From assembly GCA_027083665.1 (NCBI GenBank), contig JALWNV010000219.1:1-12786 (forward strand): a stretch of 12,786 nt of DNA, in the 5' to 3' direction. Made by a program: the position numbers and the translations under genes. Shown one piece after another: positions 6,277 through 12,786 of this stretch (position 1 is its first letter; the number at the start of each line of letters is the position of its first letter). This stretch comes from Helicobacteraceae bacterium. GTDB taxonomy: Bacteria; Campylobacterota; Campylobacteria; Campylobacterales; Sulfurimonadaceae. The notes under the pieces are model-generated. The model was not told the origin of the DNA. It made no database searches and saw only the letters and a program-made list of their open reading frames with translations.

Positions 6277-7410
6277 ATGAACACTTTTGTAACAACACAG
6301 ATTGAAGAGATAGTGCGGATCGATTTCGAACCGACACTGATTTTCGGTTTTTATCTCTACAAGCATCAGACACTGTTTGCCGAACAATCGGCACTACTGA
6401 TGCAGGAGTACCCTGATGCGGATATTGTAGGCTGCAGCACCGGGAGCGTTATCGGCAACGCCTCTCCTTATATCGACTTAAGCGGCTCCGACAAGTATGT
6501 CCTGATTTTTACGGACATGAAAAAAGAGGCCTATTCGCTCAATGTCTTTTTCGACCGCTCCTACGAATCCGACGCCGTTGTATGCGATCCCGGCACCGCT
6601 TATGCCGCCTTATTGTTCAGCACCCATCAAAACCGGCTGGAAAACGACAAGGTCCTGGGCGAGATCAGAAGAAAACTGGGGACAAACGAACTTTTCGGAG
6701 CTTTGGCGGCCAATACGGTACTCAATATTAAGGGCGATGCTGTTTCGCTCTACTGCAACGGCGAATTCAGGCACAAAGGCTACATCCTCCTGTTGATCGA
6801 TGAAGCGGTCTATCGTATACAGGGCGAATCTCTCGGATCGTTCGAGCCGATCGGGTTTGAAATGGACATTACAAAAGCGGAAGGAAATATCATTTTCGAA
6901 ATTGACGGGAAACCGGCGCTCGATACGGTAGAGGAGATGATCGGAGAGATGTCTTCCTACGGCCGTGATCATTACAGCTACCCGTTTTTCATTTGGAATC
7001 CCGAAAACAGTTATACAAAAGGAGCCCTTCCGCTACGGACACTGCTTGACATCGACCGGGAGAGAAAAAGTCTGCAATTTTTCAATTATATCGACACAGG
7101 ATATAAAATCCGTCCCGCCATCCGGATCGGTGAAGAAAAAGAGCGCCGCAAGCTCCTTGAAGCCCATCGGAATATAGCACATTCCGACCTCATCCTGCTG
7201 TTTGTCTGCATCGCGCTTCAGGATTTTGAAGAAGAGATGGAACACGTTTACCTGATGCAGCTCATCGACGGAACGCATGCCGCGCTGGGAGGATTCCATA
7301 CTTTCGGAGAGATAGGGTATACGAGTGCATCGGCAGTTTCTGTCTTGAACAATCAAACCCTTACCTATGTATCCATCACCGAAGGAGGGAAAAATGCGGA
7401 TGCTGAATGA
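6277..7410 (+). CDS. FIST N/C-domain sensory protein
   Basis: The 377-residue soluble protein has the FIST architecture, a sensory module proposed to bind small ligands such as amino acids and usually encoded with or fused to signalling proteins. The N-terminal FIST domain includes a segment IVGCSTGSVIG (50-60), the family's G-C-S/T-x-G turn, followed by YVLIFTDM and AALLFSTHQN strands. The C-terminal FIST_C domain shows PLRTLLDID, a LILLFVCIALQ strand, and the hallmark GGFHTFGEIG at 338-347. No signal peptide, membrane span or kinase domain is present, so it is a cytoplasmic stand-alone sensor. Its end overlaps the hybrid kinase start by 17 bases, suggesting stoichiometric production and a direct partnership. 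The ligand is unknown. Confidence 0.88.
   Translation: MNTFVTTQIEEIVRIDFEPTLIFGFYLYKHQTLFAEQSALLMQEYPDADIVGCSTGSVIGNASPYIDLSGSDKYVLIFTDMKKEAYSLNVFFDRSYESDAVVCDPGTAYAALLFSTHQNRLENDKVLGEIRRKLGTNELFGALAANTVLNIKGDAVSLYCNGEFRHKGYILLLIDEAVYRIQGESLGSFEPIGFEMDITKAEGNIIFEIDGKPALDTVEEMIGEMSSYGRDHYSYPFFIWNPENSYTKGALPLRTLLDIDRERKSLQFFNYIDTGYKIRPAIRIGEEKERRKLLEAHRNIAHSDLILLFVCIALQDFEEEMEHVYLMQLIDGTHAALGGFHTFGEIGYTSASAVSVLNNQTLTYVSITEGGKNADAE
7382..7388 (+). promoter_or_regulatory. Shine-Dalgarno site that fixes the hybrid kinase start
   Basis: AAGGAGG lies 5 bases before ATG 7394 and 11 before ATG 7400, inside the end of the FIST gene. It excludes the earlier in-frame ATG at 7367, which has no such site. 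Confidence 0.7.
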
Positions 7411-9259
7411 ATCGGAACTCCGGGCGATCAAAGAACACTTGAACCCCTCCGTGGTGACACCGGAGGAATTCGAGAAGCTTTTTGACAGTTTTCTCGTCGC
7501 CGTCGAGGGCAACAGCCGTCTCTTTTTTGCGCAACTTGATTTTCTCTTTTACAAATACAGCGATTCCGCCTTTTTTGAAAGCTTTTTGCAGCAGATCACC
7601 GATGTCTATATGATGCTGATGAGTTCTGTGGATAGCGAGCGGAAGCGGGCTTTCGCCAAGGACATTTATCGGCAAATCATCTCCCATGTCTTCAAGCGGC
7701 GTCACAAAGAGCTCGAGCGGATCAAAGAACACGCTTTTATCGTTGAAAATATGCTGCAGCACATGACGTCGATGCTCACGGAAAAACTTAAAACCCAGCA
7801 ACTGATGATGGGAAACATCTCCCATGAAATGCGTACGTTCCTCAATGCCATTCAGGGCTACAACATGATCGCGCTCGAGAACAAAAATCTTGACACAAAA
7901 ACCAAAGGCTATCTGGTCAAAGCCAATCAGGCGACAGTGTCGCTGCGGGACATGGTGGACGATATTCTCAGCCTGACGAAAATCAATGTCGGGCAGCTCG
8001 AGATCAACAACGAGTGGTTCTGGATAGACGAGGTGATTCTTCACAGTATCGACCAGGTCAAGGCGAACGCACTGAAAAAAGGGCTCGAATTCCGATTTGA
8101 GATCTCTTTTTTCTCCACACCGTACTTTGGAGACAGCAAAAGAATCCGGGAAATCATTATCAATCTCCTCAGCAATGCCGTCAAATTTACCGACAAGGGA
8201 TATGTTTCATTCCGTGTGGAAAACATACCGGTTCCCGGGGAAGAGGAGACCCGGATCCGCTTCATCGTACAAGACAGCGGTATCGGCATGTCTTCTGAAG
8301 CCGTACAAAATATCTTCGACCCGTTCATCCGGTTCGAAAAAGAGAGGCAGGGCGTAGGACTCGGACTGCATATCTCGCATTCGCTGGCGAAGAAGATGGG
8401 AGGAGAGCTGCAGGTGGAAAGCGAACCGTATATCGGAAGCACCTTTACTTTTACACTGCAATTGCCCAAAGACAGCTCTTCAAGAATCGAACTTTCCGGT
8501 GAGAAAGTCTGGCTGTTCAATGACGGAAAAAATGAAAAAAATACGATAGAAGTCGGCAAAAGAGTGGAACTTCTCGAAAGTATCGGTGCCGATGTCGATG
8601 TTTACACCAGTGACGAAATGCTGATAAGGATGGCGATGAGTACAGCTGTCGAACCGCCGCAAATCCTTTTTGTCTCGACTTTGGCGGAAAATTACCGGCG
8701 GCTCAATTTTCTGGTCGCCTACTTGCGGGGACTTGAAAAATTCAATCATACCGTCTTCATCGCCGAAGATGTTCCCGATATCGAACAAACTCTGAACGCC
8801 TTCGACTATATCTACGAATATTTCGCCCCGATCTCCCTCTTCGGTCAGATCGGGAAGAAAAGAGACGGCCGCAGTCAACAGTGCAATGAGGAAATCACCA
8901 TTTTGGCCGTCGACGATATCGCGACGAACCTTGAAGTGCTGAAACTTTTTATTTCCAAAGAGTTCCCCCAATGCCGGATCGACCTTGCTTCGGGCGGCTA
9001 CGAGGCGATCGGAATGTACAAGACAAACCATTACGACCTGCTGCTGCTTGACCTCAAAATGCCGGGACTCGACGGAATATCGCTATTCAAAAAGCTCAAA
9101 ACGATCCGAAACACCCCGACAACCTACGCACTGACGGCCGATGTCTATGAAGATACGATGAAGAAAATTCTCGAAGCGGGGTTCGACGGTCTGATCGAAA
9201 AACCGATCCGGCCGGACAGGCTGTTCGGATTGATCCGGAAGAATATGTGCCTCGCCTGA
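7394..9259 (+). CDS. Soluble hybrid histidine kinase (HisKA-HATPase-pseudoreceiver-receiver)
   Basis: This 621-residue kinase has no membrane span. Residues 1-110 are a helical N-terminal domain I do not recognise, followed by a coiled-coil-like linker (105-138). HisKA has H144 in GNISHEMR. The ATPase shows N261 in NLLSNAVKFT, DSGIGM (294-299), FDPFIRF and GVGLGL (320-325). Residues about 365-495 look like a receiver that has lost its acidic pocket and phospho-aspartate. The final receiver (501-619) is intact: D507/D508, phospho-acceptor D553 in LLLDLKMPG, T581 and K603 in EKP. With no HPt domain, onward transfer would need a separate HPt such as the one two genes upstream. The start overlaps the FIST gene by 17 bases, suggesting FIST supplies the input signal. 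The regulator gene converges from the other side. Confidence 0.92.
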   Translation: MRMLNESELRAIKEHLNPSVVTPEEFEKLFDSFLVAVEGNSRLFFAQLDFLFYKYSDSAFFESFLQQITDVYMMLMSSVDSERKRAFAKDIYRQIISHVFKRRHKELERIKEHAFIVENMLQHMTSMLTEKLKTQQLMMGNISHEMRTFLNAIQGYNMIALENKNLDTKTKGYLVKANQATVSLRDMVDDILSLTKINVGQLEINNEWFWIDEVILHSIDQVKANALKKGLEFRFEISFFSTPYFGDSKRIREIIINLLSNAVKFTDKGYVSFRVENIPVPGEEETRIRFIVQDSGIGMSSEAVQNIFDPFIRFEKERQGVGLGLHISHSLAKKMGGELQVESEPYIGSTFTFTLQLPKDSSSRIELSGEKVWLFNDGKNEKNTIEVGKRVELLESIGADVDVYTSDEMLIRMAMSTAVEPPQILFVSTLAENYRRLNFLVAYLRGLEKFNHTVFIAEDVPDIEQTLNAFDYIYEYFAPISLFGQIGKKRDGRSQQCNEEITILAVDDIATNLEVLKLFISKEFPQCRIDLASGGYEAIGMYKTNHYDLLLLDLKMPGLDGISLFKKLKTIRNTPTTYALTADVYEDTMKKILEAGFDGLIEKPIRPDRLFGLIRKNMCLA

Positions 9260-9290
9260 TTGCGCCCGGAGCGCGAAACCGCTGCCGCTT

Positions 9291-9929
9291 TCACGTCTCG
9301 CAGATATGATGTTCGTAGGTAAAGCGCAGCAGTTGTGCGGTGCTCGAAAGGTTGAGCTTTTCAAGGATTCTCGAGCGGTAGGTCGCAACGGTCTTGGGGC
9401 TCAGGTTCAGCGCGTCGGCGATCTGCTTGTAGGTTTTGCCCGAACAAAACAGTGTCAACACCTCAAGTTCCCGTTTGGAAAGCAGTTCGACGGGGTTTTG
9501 AGCTTCCTTGTCGAGACTGAGGCCGAACACCAATGTTTCGGAGAGAGAATGACTGACGAATTTTTTGCCGCTTGCGACCGTTTCGATCGCGGTAAGAAGC
9601 TCGGGGGAAAAGACGGATTTGTTCAGGTAGCCCGACGCCCCCGCCTTGAAGGCATGGACGGCGTACTGCTCCTCCGGAAATGAACTGAGCACGAGGATGG
9701 GCAGATCCGGATAAAAGCTGCTGAGCGCTTCGACGGTCTCCAGACCGTTCTTGTCTCCGAGATTCATATCCAGGATGACCATGTCGTAGGTGTCCGTTTC
9801 CAACGCACCCAGCAGTTCGGCAAACGTCGCGGCCTCCCCTTTTACCGCAATGTGTTCATACGTCTCCAGTATCATTTTCAGGCCGCTGCGTATCAGCTCG
9901 TGATCGTCTGCAATGATGATATCTATCAT
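9291..9929 (-). CDS. NarL/LuxR-family response regulator
   Basis: The 212-residue DNA-binding response regulator has an N-terminal receiver with acidic pair D8/D9, phospho-acceptor D54 in VILDMNLGDKNG, S82 and K104, then a linker and a LuxR-type helix-turn-helix (about 150-205): LSKRELEVLTLFCSGKTYKQ followed by IADALNLSPKTVATYRSRIL. On phosphorylation such proteins dimerise and act on promoters. The start is ATG 9927-9929, preceded by AAGGAAGG; a GTG 33 bases upstream at 9960-9962 lacks a site and adds non-conserved residues. It is convergent with the hybrid kinase (31 bases between stops) and shares strand with the cyclic-di-GMP and second kinase genes. It is the best candidate final acceptor of the phosphorelay encoded here. 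Its targets are unknown. Confidence 0.92.
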   Translation of the reverse strand: MIDIIIADDHELIRSGLKMILETYEHIAVKGEAATFAELLGALETDTYDMVILDMNLGDKNGLETVEALSSFYPDLPILVLSSFPEEQYAVHAFKAGASGYLNKSVFSPELLTAIETVASGKKFVSHSLSETLVFGLSLDKEAQNPVELLSKRELEVLTLFCSGKTYKQIADALNLSPKTVATYRSRILEKLNLSSTAQLLRFTYEHHICET

Positions 9930-9933
9930 ACGG

Positions 9934-9941
9934 CCTTCCTT
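9934..9941 (-). promoter_or_regulatory. Shine-Dalgarno site that fixes the response-regulator start
   Basis: On the minus strand AAGGAAGG ends 4 bases before ATG 9929. It supports the start that places the receiver's first strand MIDIIIADD at the N-terminus, as is usual. Confidence 0.6.
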
Positions 9942-9962
9942 CACGTTTGAATCTGCAGACAC

Positions 9963-10019
9963 GTATTATTACAATTTCTTCCTTACAGTTATAATATTCA
10001 AATAATTTAATAATAATCT
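9963..10019 (-). promoter_or_regulatory. AT-rich promoter region of the response-regulator gene
   Basis: The gap between the GGDEF-EAL stop and the regulator start is very AT-rich: bases 9961-10020 contain only 10 G/C. On the minus strand it offers several -10-like hexamers, including TATAAC (plus-strand 9988-9993) and an AATAAT nearer the gene; no convincing -35 stands out. It probably gives the regulator its own promoter. No terminator hairpin for the upstream gene was seen. Confidence 0.4.
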
Positions 10020-11696
10020 TTATCCTATACTATAAATTTTCTCGAGCATCGTATCGAAAGTGACGGGTTCGCTGTAGTAAAAGCCCTGGATTTTCTGACA
10101 GCCAAGCGCTTCCAGCTCCCTGACTTCCCCCGCCATTTCGGCCCCTTCCGCGATAACATCGAGGTCCAGGTTGCGCGCCATCATGACCATCGCCGCCAAA
10201 ATGGCCCTGCTTTTTTCGTTCCTGTCGATTCCAGTGACGAACGCACGGTCGATCTTGATCGTATCGACGGGAAGGTTGATGAGGTAATTGAGGGAGGTAT
10301 ATCCCGTCCCGTAGTCATCGATCTCGATCCGCACACCCCGCGAACGCAGATAGTCGAGTTTGGCGATCAGGTCCGACATCTTTTTCATAAAGGTATTCTC
10401 GGTGATTTCCATGGTAAACCTTCCCTTCGGAAGATAATACGTATCGAGGAAAAAAGAGATCGTGGCATTGAAATCCCCTCGGAACAGCATCCGCGGCGAG
10501 AGATTGACCGAAAGCGTAAAATCATGCAGCCCTTTTTCATCAAGCGCTTTGAAATTCTTCGATGCCTCGATGATGATGCGCTCCGTGATAGGCGTGATCA
10601 GACCGTTCATTTCAGCCAGAGGGATAAATTGCAGCGGCGAAACCGTCCCAAACTCCGGATGCCGCCACCGGATGAGGATCTCCGCACCGCTGAAGCGCTG
10701 CCGGGCGATATCGTACTGCGGCTGGTAAAGCAGATAAAATTCATTGGATTCGAGCGCCCGCGGCATATCGTTGAGAAGCCGGGCCGAATGCAAATATTCG
10801 GTGTAATTTTTATTTATATAGAAACCGAACTGATCTTTTCCGCTCTCTTTGGCTTCATACATGGCCCGGTCCGCATTCATGGTCAGTTTTCTCGTATTCT
10901 CCCCGTCTTGCGGATAGAGACTGATGCCGACCGAGGCGGAGGTGTAGAGCACCTGTCCCTCGATCATGACCGGCTCCGAGATCGCGGCGATGAGACGCCT
11001 CGCCAATGTATCGACGTCCTTTCTGGATGCCATCCGCTCCATCAGTATGATAAATTCGTCGCCTCCGAGCCTTCCGACCGTATCCGATTTTCTGACGGTA
11101 TGACGGATCCGTTTCGTAATTTCGCGCAAAAGGGCATCACCGAAATCATGCCCGAATGTATCGTTGACGGATTTGAAATCATCCAGATCGAGGTACAGCA
11201 GTGCGAGCGGCTTGTTTTCCCGCGACGCCAACGCCAGCGCATGCTCGAAATGCTCAAAAAAAAGCACCCGGTTCGGCAGCCCGGTCAATACATCGTAGTA
11301 TGCCAGCTGCTGCAGCTGCTGCAAAGAGATGTTTTTTTCGGCCGTATCCGAAAAAATGCCGATACAGTGCCGAACAGTACCGGCGGCATCCGTTACGGCA
11401 TGCAGCGTCATCGACAGTTCCCGGGACGGGCCGCCGTTGAAATCGGCGACAACGACCCCCTTCCATACCCCTTCGTTTTCAAGGGTATCCCGAACCGCGG
11501 CAAAAAGGAGCGGACCGTCCGTGCGGGTTCTGAAAACAGTGAGCGGCCTGCCCGTGATCTGCGACGGTTCCAAACCCGTCAGCGCGCAGAAAGGCCGGTT
11601 GACCGAAAGGATCTCCCCATGGGCATCTGCCAGCAAAACCGCCCTGGACGCCTCGTCTTCCGTCTTTTCCGGTTTTTTTTCAAGAGGATGATTCAT
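10020..11696 (-). CDS. PAS-GGDEF-EAL cyclic-di-GMP synthase/phosphodiesterase
   Basis: The 558-residue protein has a PAS sensor domain (about 17-120), a GGDEF diguanylate cyclase domain (about 125-295) and an EAL phosphodiesterase domain (about 305-555), with no membrane span. The cyclase motif GGDEF is intact (211-215) and an inhibitory I-site RKSD (202-205) sits five residues before it, at canonical spacing. The EAL domain reads EIL at 339-341, but all catalytic positions align with the RocR pattern and spacing: E339, N398, E430, E433, D460/D461 in DDYGTGYTS, K481, E517 and Q537. Both activities are therefore plausible, with PAS or GGDEF tuning the balance. ATG at 11696 has AAAGG 6 bases upstream. 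It follows the second hybrid kinase by 59 bases and is probably co-transcribed with it. Output would be the cellular cyclic-di-GMP level. Confidence 0.93.
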   Translation of the reverse strand: MNHPLEKKPEKTEDEASRAVLLADAHGEILSVNRPFCALTGLEPSQITGRPLTVFRTRTDGPLLFAAVRDTLENEGVWKGVVVADFNGGPSRELSMTLHAVTDAAGTVRHCIGIFSDTAEKNISLQQLQQLAYYDVLTGLPNRVLFFEHFEHALALASRENKPLALLYLDLDDFKSVNDTFGHDFGDALLREITKRIRHTVRKSDTVGRLGGDEFIILMERMASRKDVDTLARRLIAAISEPVMIEGQVLYTSASVGISLYPQDGENTRKLTMNADRAMYEAKESGKDQFGFYINKNYTEYLHSARLLNDMPRALESNEFYLLYQPQYDIARQRFSGAEILIRWRHPEFGTVSPLQFIPLAEMNGLITPITERIIIEASKNFKALDEKGLHDFTLSVNLSPRMLFRGDFNATISFFLDTYYLPKGRFTMEITENTFMKKMSDLIAKLDYLRSRGVRIEIDDYGTGYTSLNYLINLPVDTIKIDRAFVTGIDRNEKSRAILAAMVMMARNLDLDVIAEGAEMAGEVRELEALGCQKIQGFYYSEPVTFDTMLEKIYSIG

Positions 11697-11755
11697 GACC
11701 CGCCTTTCACACTTTCAGAAACGACCATCGGCAAAGACGGTCCCGGCCGACAGTC

Positions 11756-12784
11756 TCAATCCGAATACCTGTAATCATTGATGATCTGCTCAAGCCGCGA
11801 ATTTTGCACCGGCTTCAAAAGCACTTCGGTGGCTCCTGCATTCTTTATTTTGCTGATCACCTCCTGGCTGCTTGAGCCGGTCAGGCTGTAGATCGGGAGT
11901 GTTTTCCCTTTCTTCATCGCCCGCATTTTGCGTATGGCGTCGCTTCCGTCCATCTCCCCCGGCATGACCTCATCCATGAAGATGATATCAATCGCGGATT
12001 TTTCGAAAATTTCCAGCGCCTCATCCGCATTGACGGCCAGATACGGTTTCGTTCCGATCTTCTCCAGAATTTTTTGCATCAGCTTCCGGTTGATAAGGTT
12101 GTCATCCGCGACAAGGACATTGACGGTTTCCCGGACCTTTGTCTTCGTGCCGACCGCCCTGCTGCTATCCGGAACTTCGGAAATCTCAAGAATTTTTCTG
12201 AACAGTTTGTTCGGAAAAATAGGACGGTGCAGTATCTTCGCTTCTTCGAAAGCCGAGAGAGAGTCCGGCATCATATCCGGCGTAATCAACAGCATTTGGC
12301 CCGCATGCTTTTGATAGAACTTCTTGAACGATTCCTGGGTGTAGTCAAAATCGGAAAAGAGATAGACCGCCTCTTTTCGGACCTTGTTTGACACGGTTTC
12401 GAAATCGACGGTTTCGTGCGGTATCCGGCACATTTCGAAATACCTTTTGAGTATTGCGATATGGTGCGGATCCGTCTGTGCTTCCCGCACCAGAAATACA
12501 AAAGGAATGCGGCGGTAATCCACATGAATGGAAGAGGGGGTATCCGCGATGGTGTGGCACGGAAGCGAGAGTGAAAACGTCGATCCTTTCCCCGGGGTGC
12601 TGTCGACGGCGATTTGTGCATCAAGCCGCTCCGCCAGATACTTCGAGATACTCAGACCGAGTCCGGTTCCCCCGTATCTTCCGCTCGTCTCTTTGCTCGC
12701 CTGCTGAAAAGGTTCAAAAATCTTTTTAATTGCTTTTTTGTCGATCCCGATTCCCGTATCTTTGACTTTGATGGTCAGTATGTC
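11756..12784 (-). CDS. Hybrid histidine kinase, C-terminal part (runs off the right edge)
   Basis: The minus-strand frame is open to the window edge; 342 C-terminal residues are visible. The first 75 complete a HATPase domain: DTGIGI (9-14), FEPFQQA, GGTGLGLSIS (38-47) and GKGSTFSLSLP. A GTG at 12523 could be taken for a start, but homology continues through it, so it is internal. Residues about 90-205 look like a degenerate receiver (FVFLVRE, LLITPDMM, LHRPIFPNKLFRKIL) without phospho-aspartate. The final receiver (about 220-340) is intact: D227/D228 in VADDN, phospho-acceptor D271, T302 in SLTG and K324 in LKPV. Its loop reads MDEVMPGEMDG, one residue longer than the usual MDxxMPxMDG. The layout repeats that of the plus-strand kinase. 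The sensor and HisKA domains lie outside the window. Confidence 0.9.
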   Translation of the reverse strand, partial: DILTIKVKDTGIGIDKKAIKKIFEPFQQASKETSGRYGGTGLGLSISKYLAERLDAQIAVDSTPGKGSTFSLSLPCHTIADTPSSIHVDYRRIPFVFLVREAQTDPHHIAILKRYFEMCRIPHETVDFETVSNKVRKEAVYLFSDFDYTQESFKKFYQKHAGQMLLITPDMMPDSLSAFEEAKILHRPIFPNKLFRKILEISEVPDSSRAVGTKTKVRETVNVLVADDNLINRKLMQKILEKIGTKPYLAVNADEALEIFEKSAIDIIFMDEVMPGEMDGSDAIRKMRAMKKGKTLPIYSLTGSSSQEVISKIKNAGATEVLLKPVQNSRLEQIINDYRYSD

Positions 12785-12786
12785 TT

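Noticed and set aside
9262..9274. GCGC-CCGGA-GCGC hairpin between the convergent kinase and regulator genes
   Set aside because: A 4-base-pair stem without a T-run is too weak to call a terminator.
10524..11774. A 416-codon plus-strand open frame opposite the GGDEF-EAL gene
   Set aside because: It lies wholly antisense to a gene with intact catalytic motifs and its low-complexity, arginine-rich peptide resembles no protein.
11756..12523. A stand-alone 255-residue receiver protein starting at GTG 12523
   Set aside because: The frame continues without a stop to the window edge, and translating it shows HATPase motifs DTGIGI and GGTGLGLSIS, so this is the end of a hybrid kinase.

Overview
The window reads as chromosomal DNA of a moderately GC-rich member of the Campylobacterota (epsilonproteobacteria). 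This rests on an OprD-type Campylobacterota porin, the gene order modA / Mop-domain protein / modB / modC, small secreted helical proteins and a cytochrome with a C-terminal CxxCH, and a dense soluble two-component/FIST/GGDEF-EAL region. The genus cannot be fixed from sequence reading alone. Coding density is high and no rRNA, tRNA, CRISPR, IS element or obvious repeat was seen.

Region 1 (1-4287, + strand): the tail of an unidentified gene, then a tightly packed metal-oxyanion uptake operon: outer-membrane porin (TTG start), periplasmic ModA, a two-repeat Mop/TOBE protein, membrane permease ModB and ATPase ModC. From modA onward every junction overlaps by 4-8 bases, so ModA, Mop protein, ModB and ModC are almost certainly co-translated. 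The porin sits 9 bases upstream of modA, so the operon could supply an entire route for molybdate or tungstate from the outer membrane to the cytoplasm.

Region 2 (4288-5898): two convergent genes for exported, mostly helical proteins, an unrecognised one with a CxxC motif (+) and a small c-type cytochrome with a C-terminal CVQCH heme site (-). Their stops are 3 bases apart. A 276-base gene-free stretch follows.

Region 3 (5899-9259, + strand): a three-gene signalling operon: stand-alone HPt phosphotransfer protein, FIST sensory protein, and a soluble hybrid histidine kinase with HisKA, HATPase, a degenerate receiver-like domain and an intact receiver. The kinase has no HPt domain of its own, and the HPt gene is two genes upstream.

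Region 4 (9291-12786, - strand, converging on region 3): a NarL/LuxR-type response regulator, a PAS-GGDEF-EAL protein with both active sites apparently intact, and the C-terminal 342 residues of a second hybrid histidine kinase that runs off the right edge. Regions 3 and 4 together look like one phosphorelay and cyclic-di-GMP signalling island: kinase to receiver to HPt to LuxR-type regulator, with FIST as the likely ligand sensor. The wiring is inferred from gene content and placement, not shown directly.
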